Positions 35,438 through 47,223 of a stretch of 64,000 nt of DNA are shown in pieces. Origin of the DNA: Smallanthus sonchifolius (lineage: Eukaryota; Streptophyta; Magnoliopsida; Asterales; Asteraceae); contig CM042035.1 of assembly GCA_023525975.1 (NCBI GenBank), forward strand, positions 29,665,001 through 29,729,000. The letters are read 5' to 3'. The position numbers and the translations under genes are program-made. Under the pieces are notes generated by a model that was not told where the DNA came from, searched no databases, and saw only the letters and a list, made by a program, of their open reading frames with translations. The stretch's first letter is position 1. Every line of letters starts with the position of its first letter.

Positions 35438-35635
35438 AATTCATGATGGTTTGCTGAGGAACCTATCATCCTTTTTTCACATAACATACACGCCATTTCA
35501 ATTCCTATAAAAAAACTAACAATGAGACAAAACCGAACCTTAAAGTAGTTAAACAAAAATACAACCCATAATTAGCTTGATCTAGAACACACATCATATG
35601 CTATCATATGGTTCCTCAGCAAGCCATCATGAATT
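35438..35635. repeat. 26-bp inverted repeat with ~146-bp loop
   Basis: The arm 35438-35463 (AATTCATGATGGTTTGCTGA + GGAACC) and the arm 35610-35635 are complementary except at one base. The loop is AT-rich and has no ORF. It could be a small foldback element or a hairpin RNA source. It does not match a miRNA I know. Confidence 0.6.
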
Positions 35636-35828
35636 GGTTGTAAATTCTTCAAAATGTGTGTTTAAATCTAAAAAGAAAGTGTGAGCAACTTAGGTGGAAC
35701 GACTAGGTTACGCAATTGACAACGCATGTCGTGTGGACAAGTTGGACCAGAGGATGAACTTAATAGGGGTCAGTCCCTATTCTTTTGCTTAAAAGTATTG
35801 ATTTCGGCTCAATAGGTTTATTTCATAC

Positions 35829-36301
35829 TAGGTTAGAATCCCGTATATTACACGAGTTGAATAAATGTAATTTTATATACTTAGTAATAAAAAGTTTATT
35901 TTTTGAAAACTCGTGTAATACACGAGTTGAATAAACTCGTGTATTACACGGTTGAATAAAATATAATGTAATCTGTTGACATATATACTCGTCAACTTGG
36001 GACAATGTGAATATGTAAATATATGATTAAAAGTTTTTTTATTTGAATCCTACTTGGCTATAAAATTGTTTTCAGATTGTAAAATTCATAAAAATATGAT
36101 TAAACAAATTAATTGATGATAAACACAATTTTAAATTAAAAAAATGTAGATAAAAATTGAAACAAATAATTAATTTTGTTGCCTAAAATAGTGAAGTTGC
36201 TTATTAATAGGAGACATAGGCGAAAAAATGAGAATGTGGATGCTTAGAATTGTGACAAATGTACTTTTAGTTTACTTGTTTATTAGGTAGTATAGATATA
36301 G
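35829..36301. repeat. Unclassified short repeat with ACTCGTGTA palindromes
   Basis: Begins TACTAGGTTAGAATCCCG and ends TTATTAGGTAGTATAGATA. Near the left end AACTCGTGTAATACACGAGTT forms a palindrome around one central base, and a related copy follows. Flanking segments near 35780 and 36392 (TTTGCTTA..AGTATTGATTTC) are related to each other. No ORF. Superfamily unknown. Confidence 0.45.
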
Positions 36302-36618
36302 ATTAGCTATACTCTTTATGCCCCTTATAATACAGATCAAAAGCTCAAATCTGTTCTACAAATCCACAAAAAAGTTAGTTTTTTCCCTACTTTTTTGCTT
36401 AGAAGTATTGATTTCAACCCACTAGGTTATTTAATATTAGTTATAGTGTTTGGGCCCTTTCTAATCCAGACCAAAAGCCCAAATTTGTTCCACAAATCCA
36501 CTAAAAAATTTGGTCATTTATGTGTAGTATTTTTGGGCCCTCCAATTTAATTGTTCAAGTTCCGCCACTGAGTTGGAGGTCAATTTAGTCAAATTTTAAA
36601 AAGTTTGATTGACTAAGT

Positions 36619-36790
36619 CACTAGTACAAAACTTATTTTTAGAGGCGGTGAATTTGATTTTATAAAGCGGTTTTAGACCACCCAAAAAAACATCGCCTAA
36701 AAGAATCAATTTATTTTTTGAAACGTTTTGAAAAACCGCTCTAAAAAAAGTCTAAAACTGCCTCTAAATATTAGGGGCATTTAAAAAAAT
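36619..36790. mobile_element. CACTA element end with subterminal repeats
   Basis: CACTAGTACAAAA is a typical CACTA terminus. It is followed by subterminal AGAGGCGG/AAGCGGTTTTAG words in both orientations. The opposite end is not found. A remnant AGGCGGTTTTAG at 39218-39229 may mark where it was. The gene fragment at 37107-39180 may have been carried by this element. Confidence 0.55.
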
Positions 36791-37106
36791 GTCATTGGAG
36801 CCATTGTCGTCACCGCTCCATTAATCGTCGTCGGCTGAGAGTTCCTCTTCGACCGCTTGTTCCCCTACCGCCACCACCTTCACCCACACCTTCTAATATC
36901 TGCAACTTTAGAAAGAGAGGGAGAGATAGATCTAGCTGCATCCTCCCTATTCCTTTTTCTTTAAGATGGGTTTTTCTTTCTAGTGACGATGTTTTTTCTA
37001 GTAGTTTATATTATATGTGTTGATGACAATTTAAAAATTACCAACACAAAAGTTGAAGAAGAACCCTAATTTTCTGTTTATTTACATATCCAATAAACAT
37101 AATTGA

Positions 37107-39180
37107 AGACGTGGGAAAGGAGATGAGGAAGAGCGGTACCGAAAAAGAAACAACCAGACGCCATTGATAAAGTTGAAGAGCTACTTAAACTAACGCAAGA
37201 TGAACTTCTCCTCAAGCTAACCCTCAATTCTCACATCAAATACAAATCTGATTTCGTCCTCGATCCCTCCCACTCTAACACAATAGATCCAGATCTTGAT
37301 CATCGATTTCAAGCTCCAATATCCAAACCAAACCCTAAAGCGGAATTTACCCACCGATCATGAAGATGTAGATGATCTATTTGTTCGATTCGCTGCTGAT
37401 GTTCCATCATTTACACATGTTTCACATTCATAATAATCCCTATATTATGGTACTAACTGAATAATAACCTTGCAATTGATACTTAAAACGTTTATATTTT
37501 GTAATTGCAGGTTATTCGGTGTTATAAATATAAATCAAGATGAAATCTATCAAAAACACCAAGAAACCAAACCTCTAGAAGGATCATTCCCGAGCTTTGA
37601 CACCCAAGAAGTCAAAATTGGCCAACAAGAGTCAACCAGCAGCTAAAAGACAAAAGTTGGCAGCAGGGGAGGGATGCACGGGCGTGCATTGCCCTCTCTT
37701 GCTCCTCACGGCTCCTAGTACACTGCCACTCATACCCTATGATTCCCTAGGTGTTTGCACGCCCGTGCAATCTAATGTATGACCGTGCATTGCTCAATCT
37801 GAGGCCAATAAATAGGAGGCTTGGGTTCTTCATTCCACACACCTCAAGAACAGCAAATACACTATCTAGAGAGAGAGAAGTTCGTAGTTAGAGTAGAGTA
37901 GAGAGTAGAGAGGCTCCTCCTCCTTGTTCCGTAATAGAGGAGCCTACGAAACTCAACGTTACGCTAGTTAGTATGGCCATTCGTGGCTAAACTCTTTGTA
38001 TTGCTAAGGTAAAGATGAAGTTTGGTGCATGTTAATGTTGACGTATTAATCTAGTGGTATGTTTATGTCTTTACCTATTCGCTCTTAAAACCACCTCTTG
38101 GTGGGTTTTTTATTGTTGTCTAAATCTGTCTTTATATTTGTGAGTGTTCTTTATTTCAAAGTGTAAGACCGTAAAACATTTTTAATCAAACTTCTTTTAA
38201 TACTTGTACGTCTTTATACAAGTAGAGATTGATAAGCCAAAGCTTGATCAATACTAGTAAGGTCGTACGTCTTTATACAAACTTATTATTGCGACCAAGA
38301 ATTGGTGAACTCATGTTGGGAAAGGTACGTTTTTATACATGGTCTCATTGTTACACCGCCTCCCGATGAGCAAAGTATAATCACCTATTTAACAATAATA
38401 ATTAAGCATTTAAGTTTGATGTCCTAAACCAGCTTGGAGATAGCATTCAAAGGGTTGAGGGTAACGTGTCCCTACCGGGAATCATTACCATTTTATTGTT
38501 AAAGATTTTAATTCGTGAATAAAATATTGTGAGAATGAGGCTCTAGCGGTGTACCGTTCATATGTTTGTAGTAGTTATACCACCGGAGTAGTCAACTTAA
38601 CATTATCACGTACCAAGCGGATTTGAAGCCTGAAGTAATACTCTTCGTGACCTGATCATTTCCGATATTTTTACTTTTCTGCTATTTACTATTCTGCTAT
38701 TTACATTTCTGTTACACACATCACGCATGCTTTTACTTTTTTGTTATTTACTTTACCGTTATTTATTTTTATGACATTTACTTTTCTAGCTTCACAAGCA
38801 CACAAAACTCACTCACTAATTAAACCGTCTAAACGATATCAAAAGTTGAGTATTGGAACTCGACCGTGTCCATTGGTTCGATACTTGGTTCTTATCTAAA
38901 TTATATTACGCTGTGATAGGTACACTTGTGTATTGTGTGTGTTTTAAGTTTGAATATTTATCATTTTATAAATTTAAAACCTGATCTCGTGAAACCATAA
39001 CTTAAAATCTTTTTAACTTATTACGACACGCATCAGCTGCTCTCAAAGCTCCTAATAATTCGAACTCCAAAAGTGAGGACATGAAGATTGTGAAACAAGA
39101 TGTTGAAGACGTGGCTGAAGAAGATGAGGTTCAGAAGATAATCAATTGGGACATAAATGATCCATCGTTGTCCCTTTAAG
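37107..39180 (+). pseudogene. Host-gene fragment split by a solo LTR
   Basis: Exon-like sequence at 37107-37380 (reading KVEELLKLTQDELLLKL, then a frame change before VDDLFVRFAADVPSF) and 37510-37644. It resumes in the same frame at 39039 as ALKAPNNSNSKSEDMKIV and DVAEEDEVQKIINW. Removing 37645-39038 (LTR plus one copy of the duplicated CAGCT) leaves the reading frame continuous across the junction, so the LTR inserted into a once-coding exon. The motifs resemble a conserved plant protein of the abscission/NoCut-regulator (ANCHR-like) type, but I am not sure. There is no complete start-to-stop structure. Position next to a CACTA end suggests capture and relocation. Confidence 0.45.
37645..39035 (+). 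repeat. Solo LTR, Athila-like
   Basis: About 1.39 kb. CAGCT occurs on both sides (37640-37644 and 39034-39038). If that is the duplication, the LTR runs AAAAGAC...CACGCAT. If the end is the canonical CGCATCA, a few bases were lost at the left edge. A TATA-like CCAATAAATAGGAGG (near 37805) and a 3' part with GGTTCGATAC and GGTACACTTG echo the U5 of the LTR at 191-1874. Stems built on GCACGGGCGTGCATTGCCC lie near the start. Confidence 0.65.
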
Positions 39181-39328
39181 CCACAAAGTCTTTTGAGCCG
39201 TGATAGAAAAAACATGAGGCGGTTTTAGCTAATAAAACTAGACTTGCAAAAAAAATAGTACAAAGTGTGCACTATTTATAAATGTTTGATGGTGGTGGAT
39301 GAAACAATCATGAGTTAGCTAATAAAAC

Positions 39329-40140
39329 TAGACTTGCAAAAAAAACCGGTTTGACTTTTCAAACCGGTTAAATCCGGCAAACCGGTTCATAACAGGTATG
39401 AACCGCCGGTTTTAAACCGGTTTAATGCATTATGGATCATCGGGTTGAGGACCGGTTCATCCAAACCGGTTCAAACCGGTTTTTGAGCTGTTAAAAAAAG
39501 AGTCGTTGGAAGGCTTTGTGGCCGTTTTTTGGCCCCATTTGCAACCATAAATCAATATAAACAGGTGAGGGGTGTTTAGGGTTGATCACACATCTCTCTA
39601 CACTCTCTAATCTCTAAAACAACTTTTTAAACACTCAAAAATGCTCTCTAAACTCTCAAAAAAAAAAAAACCATGGCAAGTGTTGGTTCTTCCTCAAACG
39701 AAGTTAGCGTTGTGTAAATTCGAACAACAACGAGAAATCCGGCAATTTGGTGCAATTACGATCTATATTTGTTGTTAAACGGGAAAGAACGTGCTCGGTG
39801 CAAGATGTCTGGTGCGTTTTTGGGAAAGATTCAAACACTAGTTTGAGAAATCCGGCAATAAACGTTGAACTTTATGTTTTATATTTGTTATATATTTTTT
39901 TTATTTTTTATTAAATATATTGAATTTTATTGAATTTATTTGATTTTTTAATATAAAAACCGGTTTAAACCGGTTTTGACCCTACCCTAACCGATTTGAT
40001 AGGGTTGGGTTTTCCTTGCTTGTCAACTGGTTTAACCCGAACCAGTTTAGGACCAAACCGGTTTTGACCAAACGTTGACCAAACTGGTTCGGGTAAGTTC
40101 AAACCGGCTTGGTTTAAAAAAACCGCTTTGTGCACCTCTA
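39329..40140. mobile_element. hAT-type MITE with 8-bp duplication
   Basis: A perfect 8-bp duplication AATAAAAC (39321-39328 and 40141-40148) flanks the ends TAGACTTGCAAA and TTTGTGCACCTCTA, hAT-like terminal repeats. The interior is rich in AAACCGGTTT palindromes and contains a G/C-richer central piece but no transposase. Confidence 0.75.
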
Positions 40141-40518
40141 AATAAAACTAATATATGTTAGTTAACTTAATAAAAGTTGATACTAAACCTGAGGCCCCCA
40201 ACCATCCAAAATGGGCTACAAGAAATTAAGATTTTAAATTATACCATATAGTTTTACACAAACAACTTAAAGGCGATTAAAAATAAATCTCCACACCCTA
40301 GAAGTACATATTATGAAAATACAAGATGTTAAAAAGAAGGAAGAAAATTAATTCTTAAATTCACCATGTTTGTGTACAAATACAAATGACACATTGTTTC
40401 ACCACTCCAAGACAAGATTTACATACAACACTAAAAAGATTTTAGTGGTATGTTGTATCAAAAACACTACAAAAGAGACAACTTTCACACAAATCCTGCA
40501 AATGTACGAATAAGACGC

Positions 40519-42401
40519 TCATAGTTTCATAGTAAAATATTTTTTCGAAGAGAAGATTCGTTTAGGCGAGAACATGCCCATGTACCTAGGAGAAGCAAGC
40601 CCATCTATGGTCCGATTACTAGACATCAAATACCCTTCTCTCTCTTCTTGCACCACACGGGTCGCACCAAACGTGCCATATTTCCTTAGTTTGCCAATCC
40701 AAGACCTCTTCTTTGTAGAATTGTGTTGTGCCCCGTTCATCTTCTCACTAAGATACTCTTTTATCACGTGTAACCCTAACTCCACGACCTCCGATGGTGG
40801 AGACATTAGAGGGTTTCCTTCTACATTAAGCTTTCGAAGTCTTCTCAAGCAACCCATGGAGTCTGGCAAGGCCTTAATATTGTTGTAACTAACGTCCAAT
40901 TCAAGAAGAGACAAAAGGACACCTAAGGAGTAGGGCAAAGTGTCAAGATATTGAAAGTTTTGGCTAATATTAAGTATCTCAAGGTTGATTAGGTTTTCAA
41001 GGTCACCCGGGAGGGAGCGAAGGTGGTTAAGACGGGCATCAAGGTGGCGGAGATTGGTCAAGTGGGAGGTGGATGACGGGAGGAAGGCCAACTTGTTTGA
41101 GTTAACCGATAGTTTCTTCAAGTTGATGAGTTCAAAACCCATAGTGTCCGGTAAAGTAGTCAACCGGTTGAAATTTGCATTTAAATCTTCTAACGCTCTG
41201 TATTTTTTTAAGAAAAAAAACATAAGAATACAAATGAGTTAATATTGTAAAAATGTAAAATCAAAATCAAAAGGAAAATGAAAATTTTTTATAGAAAAAA
41301 CCTGCAATTTTCGATGGTTTTTGGGAGGGACTGAAGATGATTTCCAGAAATGTTGAGGGTCTTGAGTTTTGTGAGACAACCAATTGAATTTGGGAGTGTT
41401 TTGAGTTGATTTGAATGCACATCCAACACCCCTACATTTAGTAGCCTTGCTGTTAATGACTCTGGAAATGCCTGTAAAGCACCATCCAATATTTATATAA
41501 TAATATAAGTAACTAAATTACAAAAGTTTTAAATAAAGTCAACTTCTTTATTTCATATATTTACACCAATATGTAGAAAGATAGTAATTATAAATTCATT
41601 TCAAAATGACAACTACTTCCCTTAAACAAATACTTGCACACCACATACAATACACACAACATGATAATCATGTATATTAACTACATATGAGGTTGTTGTC
41701 GAAAATACTGATATGGAATCTATTGATACGGTACTGATATAGTATCGATACGGTACCGGTACTTGTTAGAAAATAATTATCTCTGGATGGTATTGGTACC
41801 GTACCGATACGGGTACCAAAATTAGCAATAATGAATTTATAAAAAAGTGGGTACCGAATACCCTACTGAATCTATCAATACGGTACTGGTACTCGATGCC
41901 AAATGATCACCCCCAATACAGTTTAAAGATATTTATCTAACTAGTAACAATTTAATTGAATATATGAAATAATTATTCATAATATATATATATATATACA
42001 CACACATGTATATACAAAGAATAAAAATTCAAAAATCCTACACAATTATTAAAAAAATATGATAAAACAGTTATAGAACAAAGAATAAAACCGAAAATAT
42101 CACAAATTAATCAATAAATATGAAACATATTGTGAAAATAAATGCAATTAAATGAAATCAAATTAAATAAAGAAAGAAAAGATACCTGGAGATTGTTGTT
42201 GGAAATATCCAATTTGTAAATAATCCCTAAATTGATATTAGGAGTTAAAGGAAGAACATCTAAACACCTTTTACTCAAATCCACAACTTCATGCATTACA
42301 ATCTCTCTTTCTTTTTGTGAATTATTTCTTCCAAAATGCTTTCTTTTTGACTTTATAAAGTCAACCTTCATCATTCCATGATCACCATCCACCATCATCA
42401 T
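40519..42401 (-). CDS. PIRL8: Plant intracellular Ras-group-related LRR protein (PIRL), 3 exons
   Basis: Exons 42401-42186, 41471-41302 and 41197-40519 join with GT-AG borders and correct phases to give 354 residues. About ten LRRs of 22-23 residues fill residues 38-290 (for example LNNLxxLP-type units, NQLKTLPNSIGCL, NKLAFLPSS, NNIKALPDSMGCL). The C-terminal tail has EYLSEKMNG, the basic KKRSWIGKLRKYGTFG and ASPRYMGMFSPKRIF, which I recognise from PIRL7/PIRL8-type proteins. PIRLs are intracellular LRR proteins related to animal Shoc2-type Ras-binding LRR proteins, and several act in pollen or gametophyte development. The acidic N-terminal extension of some homologues is short here (about 35 basic residues). 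No stop or frameshift is seen. Intron 1 contains a MITE-like repeat. The choice between PIRL7 and PIRL8 is tentative. Confidence 0.9.
41690..41930. repeat. GGTACCG-rich MITE-like repeat in PIRL intron 1
   Basis: About 240 bp of CGGTACCGGTAC/GATACGGTAC words in both orientations, ending GATCACCCCC. It resembles non-autonomous hAT repeats and lies fully within the intron, so it does not disturb the coding exons. Confidence 0.5.
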
Positions 42402-42479
42402 GTATGTATATTATTGTATCTATATACTATACAATGCACCAAATTTCAAGATTTAACAAACCCTTCAATCTATCTTTGT

Positions 42480-42600
42480 GAGAAAGAAGAGAGAAAGATA
42501 TGAAGAGAGAGGGAGAGATTGAAGGTGTGATTTTGACCTTTATTTTTGTGTGGGATGAGACCAAAATGGAGAGATTAAAGTGATATTTAAAGGGAGGGAG
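42480..42600 (-). promoter_or_regulatory. Putative core promoter and 5' UTR of the PIRL gene
   Basis: Upstream of the ATG at 42401 the minus strand has TTTAAATATC (42590-42581) as a TATA-like box. CT-rich CTCTCCCTCTCTCTTC sequence follows at about 42520-42495, a frequent plant 5' UTR feature. Inferred from position only. Confidence 0.45.
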
Positions 42601-42988
42601 AGATGTACGGATGAGGACAAAGATGGTATTATAATTAAAACTATTACATATAGGAGTATTAAATTTGTATATTAGGATATAAAATAAAACCTTTTTAATA
42701 AAAAGACTTCCGTTATGAGACACCATCAGCAAATCCTCCTGTAAATATCTTTTATTTATCTACACGGTTAATTACAATTACAAATATAAAAATACATGTA
42801 TAAAAATGAAATAAATAATAAATTAGCAGAGCTCGAGTTTAAAAAATTACTTACGAGTCAAGCTCGAACTTTAGAAATAGAGTTTGAAATAAGCGATGCC
42901 CAAGTTTTCTTTAGTTAAATCAACCACATGTATATTAGGATATACATGTGTCCATGTTATAACTTATACAAATAGTTTCTAAGAGTTG

Positions 42989-43213
42989 GTTATATTGAAA
43001 TGAGGATTTTGTCTAAAAAGTGTAACAAGTACACCGTGTTTTAAATTTTAGAAATGGTGTTCTTTAATTTTGAGTTGTGTTCAAAAAATTAAAACATACA
43101 CACCATACCTAAAATAAAAGAACACAATGCTTAAAATTTAGAACATCAGACCTCAATTTAAAATACCATGTCCTTTTCACACTTTTTAGAAAAAATCTCC
43201 TTTTTAATATAAC
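42989..43213. mobile_element. MITE with ~60-bp inverted repeats
   Basis: Left GTTATATTGAAATGAGGATT...CTAAAAAGTGT pairs with right ACACTTTTTAGA...CCTTTTTAATATAAC. The whole 225 bp is close to one imperfect palindrome. No ORF. It lies about 590 bp upstream of the PIRL start codon. Confidence 0.65.
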
Positions 43214-43558
43214 TCACCACTAGATTCTAAAATTTGAATTGACAATTATTAGGCCTGGCAAACTGGGCGGGTCGGGCGGGTTCGGGTAACGGGTCATAAC
43301 GGGTTCGGGTCAAAACAGGTTCGGTTCAATACGGGTTAGGAGCAAAATAACTTCGGGTCAAAACGGGTTTGGAGCAAAATTAGTCCGGGTCAAAACAGAT
43401 CGTTTTTTTTTTTTTAAAACAATCAATTTGGTTCGACCTGGTGGGGTGTGGCGGGTGGGGAGGGGGTGGGAGTGGGCGGGTGGGTTGGGCGTGGGTGGGG
43501 TGGGGGTCGGGGCAGGGTGTGGTAGGTGGCGGCGACAGACGGTTTGGCGACTGGGGGT

Positions 43559-46500
43559 CACTACTAGAAAAGTGGAAATTTTCCCACAAAAATTTCGACA
43601 AAATACCGACGAGAGAAGTTTCCGACAATTTAATGACGACTTTCCAACGACTAATTAACCCAAAAACCTCACATATTATAAATTTTGTTTGTCGCTAATT
43701 ATAAGCCGTTTACGACAAATCACCGACAACTATTCCATTTAATTATAAATAAATAAAATTTATCAATTTAATAAAAGTAAAAAAAGAATGGTTAGTCAGA
43801 AATGTCTGAAGTTTAAGACGATTTCCTCATAAATAGTGAAATTGTAACTTCAATTCTTTATCAAAATTATTAATAAACATAATTTATTAATTTAATAAAA
43901 AAAAATTAATATGAATTTTAAGTGTTGTCGGAAGTATTTATGGTTTCCGACAAAATTAAACTTATTTTTTTATGATATTGATTAAATTATTTGTAAACAC
44001 ATTTATCAGTTTCTTTCGTTTCGGTAGACGCATCAGTTTTAATTTCCCGCCCTTTTTTCCTTTTTTTTCTTTCGATGGTTTCTTATGGAAAAAAGAAAGG
44101 GCAAATGACAGATTGGGGGTTTTTATGCAAAAGGAAAGGAGCTCGTGTAGGCAAATCACACCTTTCGTCAATTTGTCTTCTCTGCACCTATGAAGCGATT
44201 CTATGTCATCTGCAGCAACCACAATCAGGGAAAACGGTAGCAGCACCTAGGAGCTTTCGTCTTCTTCACACCTGCAAAGGTGACAACATCGATCTCTAGG
44301 CTCATACGATTTCCGTTAGGGTTTTTTTCTTCATATTTCAGGTTTTGATTTCTATTTACGGAATATTTCTTTTCTCGTGTTAATTTTTTTTGATTTCTTT
44401 GCTAAATCACAAGTTTCTGATCTCATCAATCTCGTTGATGTTTGTTGACCACTAATTCGATTAAACTTTGTTGATTGTGAACTGAATTTGATGGAGTATT
44501 GACACAAATAGCATGTATGAATAGGAACACGATTTTTCTAGGGTTATAATTCATTGATTTTGTGATGAATAGAAAACTGAAATTGGATTCTGTCAAATGT
44601 TTAACTTATGCACACAAGGTGCTCGATGAAATGCTTGCCCTCGAACTGTTGTCGTATGTACTTTATTTTGCTATTAATCTGTATTGCAAAATGGTATTTC
44701 CCTTATGTATGATGTATGTACTTTATTTTATTAGAGGTTGTTTTGTTCTTTGAAGTTCTGTTGAAAATTAATCCTACCCAGGCATGTTCTGATTTTGTCA
44801 AACCACCTTTGGAGCATCAGAATATTAGAATTTGAGTTTTTGCAAAATGGTATTTCCCTTATGCATGATGTATGTACTAGTGTTATGTTCATCCTTCCAA
44901 ATAAATGTCTTTTCAGTGTAGGTAACTGGCGTATTGTATTATGATCTCTGAATTAAGAAGAAGCAAAGGCAGAGGTGTGCTCTTATATTGTAAATTCTTA
45001 AAGTTATGCTACGTTTGTGTTGTATTCCGATATCTAGAGTCATGTATTCTATAATTTTTCTCTTTATTGTCATCTATATTTTAAAACATTCTTGTTTGTT
45101 TCATTGACTTCACATTCATTTTTGCCACATTTTCATTGTTCGTTAACGCACCAAGACATGTGTTCAAGTTCAGAAAGTTCGTTTTTCTTTCTTTATGTTT
45201 ATTCTTGCTTTATGAACTCAAAACCTTCTTAACAACCACTCTTGTTTTCTTTTATGTAGATATTAATGTGAATTCTGTGTTCAATATTGTTCCTACTGTT
45301 TATTATATATAACATCAAAATTAGATCACCAGTGCCGAACTTATCTACATTAATATTGTCAAGATGGCTTTAACCATGTGTCGGTGTATGTCATGCTTTT
45401 AAGAAATGTAAGACAGGGAAACAGTGTGAGTATCTGCCTTTGTTAAGTGAACTTTGTCTCACTAAATGTTATATCTAATAACAAGTTAACAACCTTTCTC
45501 CACCATTCAGTTTTAAAGGCTTCTCAACATTCGTAATTGAACTGCTCCTCTATGTTCTAACTTGTGGAGTGATTGAGTGATAGTAACATATTGTTATTTA
45601 CAGCTTTTAATCATTGAAATAACAGAAGTCATGGTGTCAGTCAGGAGGTCTCTAGAATGTTTAAGATAGTATCTAACTGGAGGATGAATCTTATATTAGT
45701 AACCACATTTATCTCTACTATCCCCTTAAAAACAATAATATAAAATAAAAACATGAAGACAATTGCTATCAATAAACCACTTTCAGGAGAAGAAAGATCA
45801 AGTTTCAATGCTTTTTACATGCAATGTTTACTTGTGTAATTGTCTTGCAACTTCTTGTTGAATATGATGGCCATACGTGTGATCTTTATGTTGAATACTT
45901 GATGTTTATCACTTGTTGCATTGGAACAGGGGAAACCTAATCCTCTCACTCTTGCCAACATATGATCTAAAGAGATCTAAAGCCGGGAGAAAGAACCATC
46001 AGAATGATCTATCCCGTCATACAAGTGGGTCTATGGTTTTTGATGAACATCGTATCCGCCTGGTAAGCTAATCATATTTATAATTTTAGTAACTGGTTAT
46101 ATATTTGACACTTATCAATGTTTTATATTTGATATAATGGAAGTGTGTGTTTTGGATTTGAAAGGGCCTCTCTTGTGGTCTTTCGCTGCCCTCCGTATGA
46201 AACAGTTTAGCTTCTGTAGGACCCATTTAATCTAATCGTTTACATAGATCGCTTGAATTACTTCTTCCTGTCCGAACTTCTTTCTTAAAGAACTAACCGA
46301 AAACTCACCTTCTTCCGATCCTTGCAAAACCTGTTTGTCATTTTGCTCAGAAATAGTCACCTGTTTGATCAAATCAGTGCATTGCCATTTTTTTGTTTGT
46401 TATTTTGGTTTAGTTTTAAATGATATCATGAAATTTGTATAATATGTTTTAACAAATTATTGGTTAAAGATGTCCGAGCCAATTAGAACAAGAAAGGGAG

Positions 46501-47223
46501 GCCCGACAAAACTTGGAAATCGCTTGCAACAAATGGAAAGAGACACAGAAAAAGAGCGGGCCGAACGTGAGAAACTACAAAAACAAATGGAAGAAATTAT
46601 GAAAAAAATTGCCGATAAGTATGTTCTTATGGTGATTTTTGTGATGTCAATTAGTGGTTACACCATTACTGAGTCTCTTATTTCGGTGTGTTAGAGTCGT
46701 TTGAGATTTATATCACCAATTAACTTGACTGTTTTGGTGTCATTTTATTTTGATTATTTTTTAAGGATTTGGAGATTTAGCATTGAATAATAACCTGGAA
46801 GGTAATTGTGATTCTTATTTTGCTATCAGATTTTTAAAACTTTCAGATTCTAACATTTTGATTTTGTTTTAGGTAAAATAAAAGATTTTTTTTAAATGAT
46901 TTGTAGGATAAAATGTGAGAAATGTATAATTAATTATTACTATTATTATTTTTATTTTTATTATTAAGAAACAAAAAAATATATTAAAAAATCAATTTTG
47001 TGGGCAAAACTTGTCGCTAAGTTGTCGGTATTTTGTCGCAAATAGCGACAAACCATCTTTGTCTGTATTTTGTCGGAAAGTTTGTGGGAAATTCGTCGGA
47101 AAAATATTTCCTACGAGTTTTTTTCCGACAAAGGGTTTTTGTCGGTATTTTGTCGCTAAACGGCGTTTCCGACAAATTTCCTACGAATTCTTTTGTCGGA
47201 AACGGTTCACTTTTTTAGTAGTG
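43559..47223 (+). mobile_element. CACTA (En/Spm) element, defective
   Basis: 3665 bp with the ends CACTACTAGAAAAGTG and CACTTTTTTAGTAGTG (16-bp inverted repeat, one mismatch) and a perfect 3-bp duplication GGT on both sides. Subterminal zones at both ends repeat TTTGTCGG/CCGACAAA words. The interior keeps transposon-related exons (45950-46700) but no TNPD-like transposase domain, so it is non-autonomous. Confidence 0.85.
45950..46694 (+). pseudogene. CACTA-encoded plant transposase (Ptta/En-Spm type), two exon-like pieces
   Basis: The piece ending at a GTAAGC donor near 46062 reads HQNDLSRHTSGSMVFDEHRI. A second begins at ATG 46470 (MSEPIRTRKGGPTKLGNRLQ) followed by a charged coiled-coil (about 46530-46619), then intron-like sequence. 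This order matches the accessory Ptta/En-Spm plant transposase proteins of CACTA elements, which bind subterminal repeats. The upstream DNA-binding part is not found as a continuous frame, and the piece after the coiled-coil is not coding. Confidence 0.5.

Noticed and set aside
35438..35635. Known microRNA gene
   Set aside because: The arm sequence does not match any plant miRNA family I can recall, and the loop is long. Kept only as an inverted repeat.
43358..43698. Proline/histidine-rich and glycine-rich ORFs
   Set aside because: Same G-rich tract, left of the CACTA element. Not conserved-looking.
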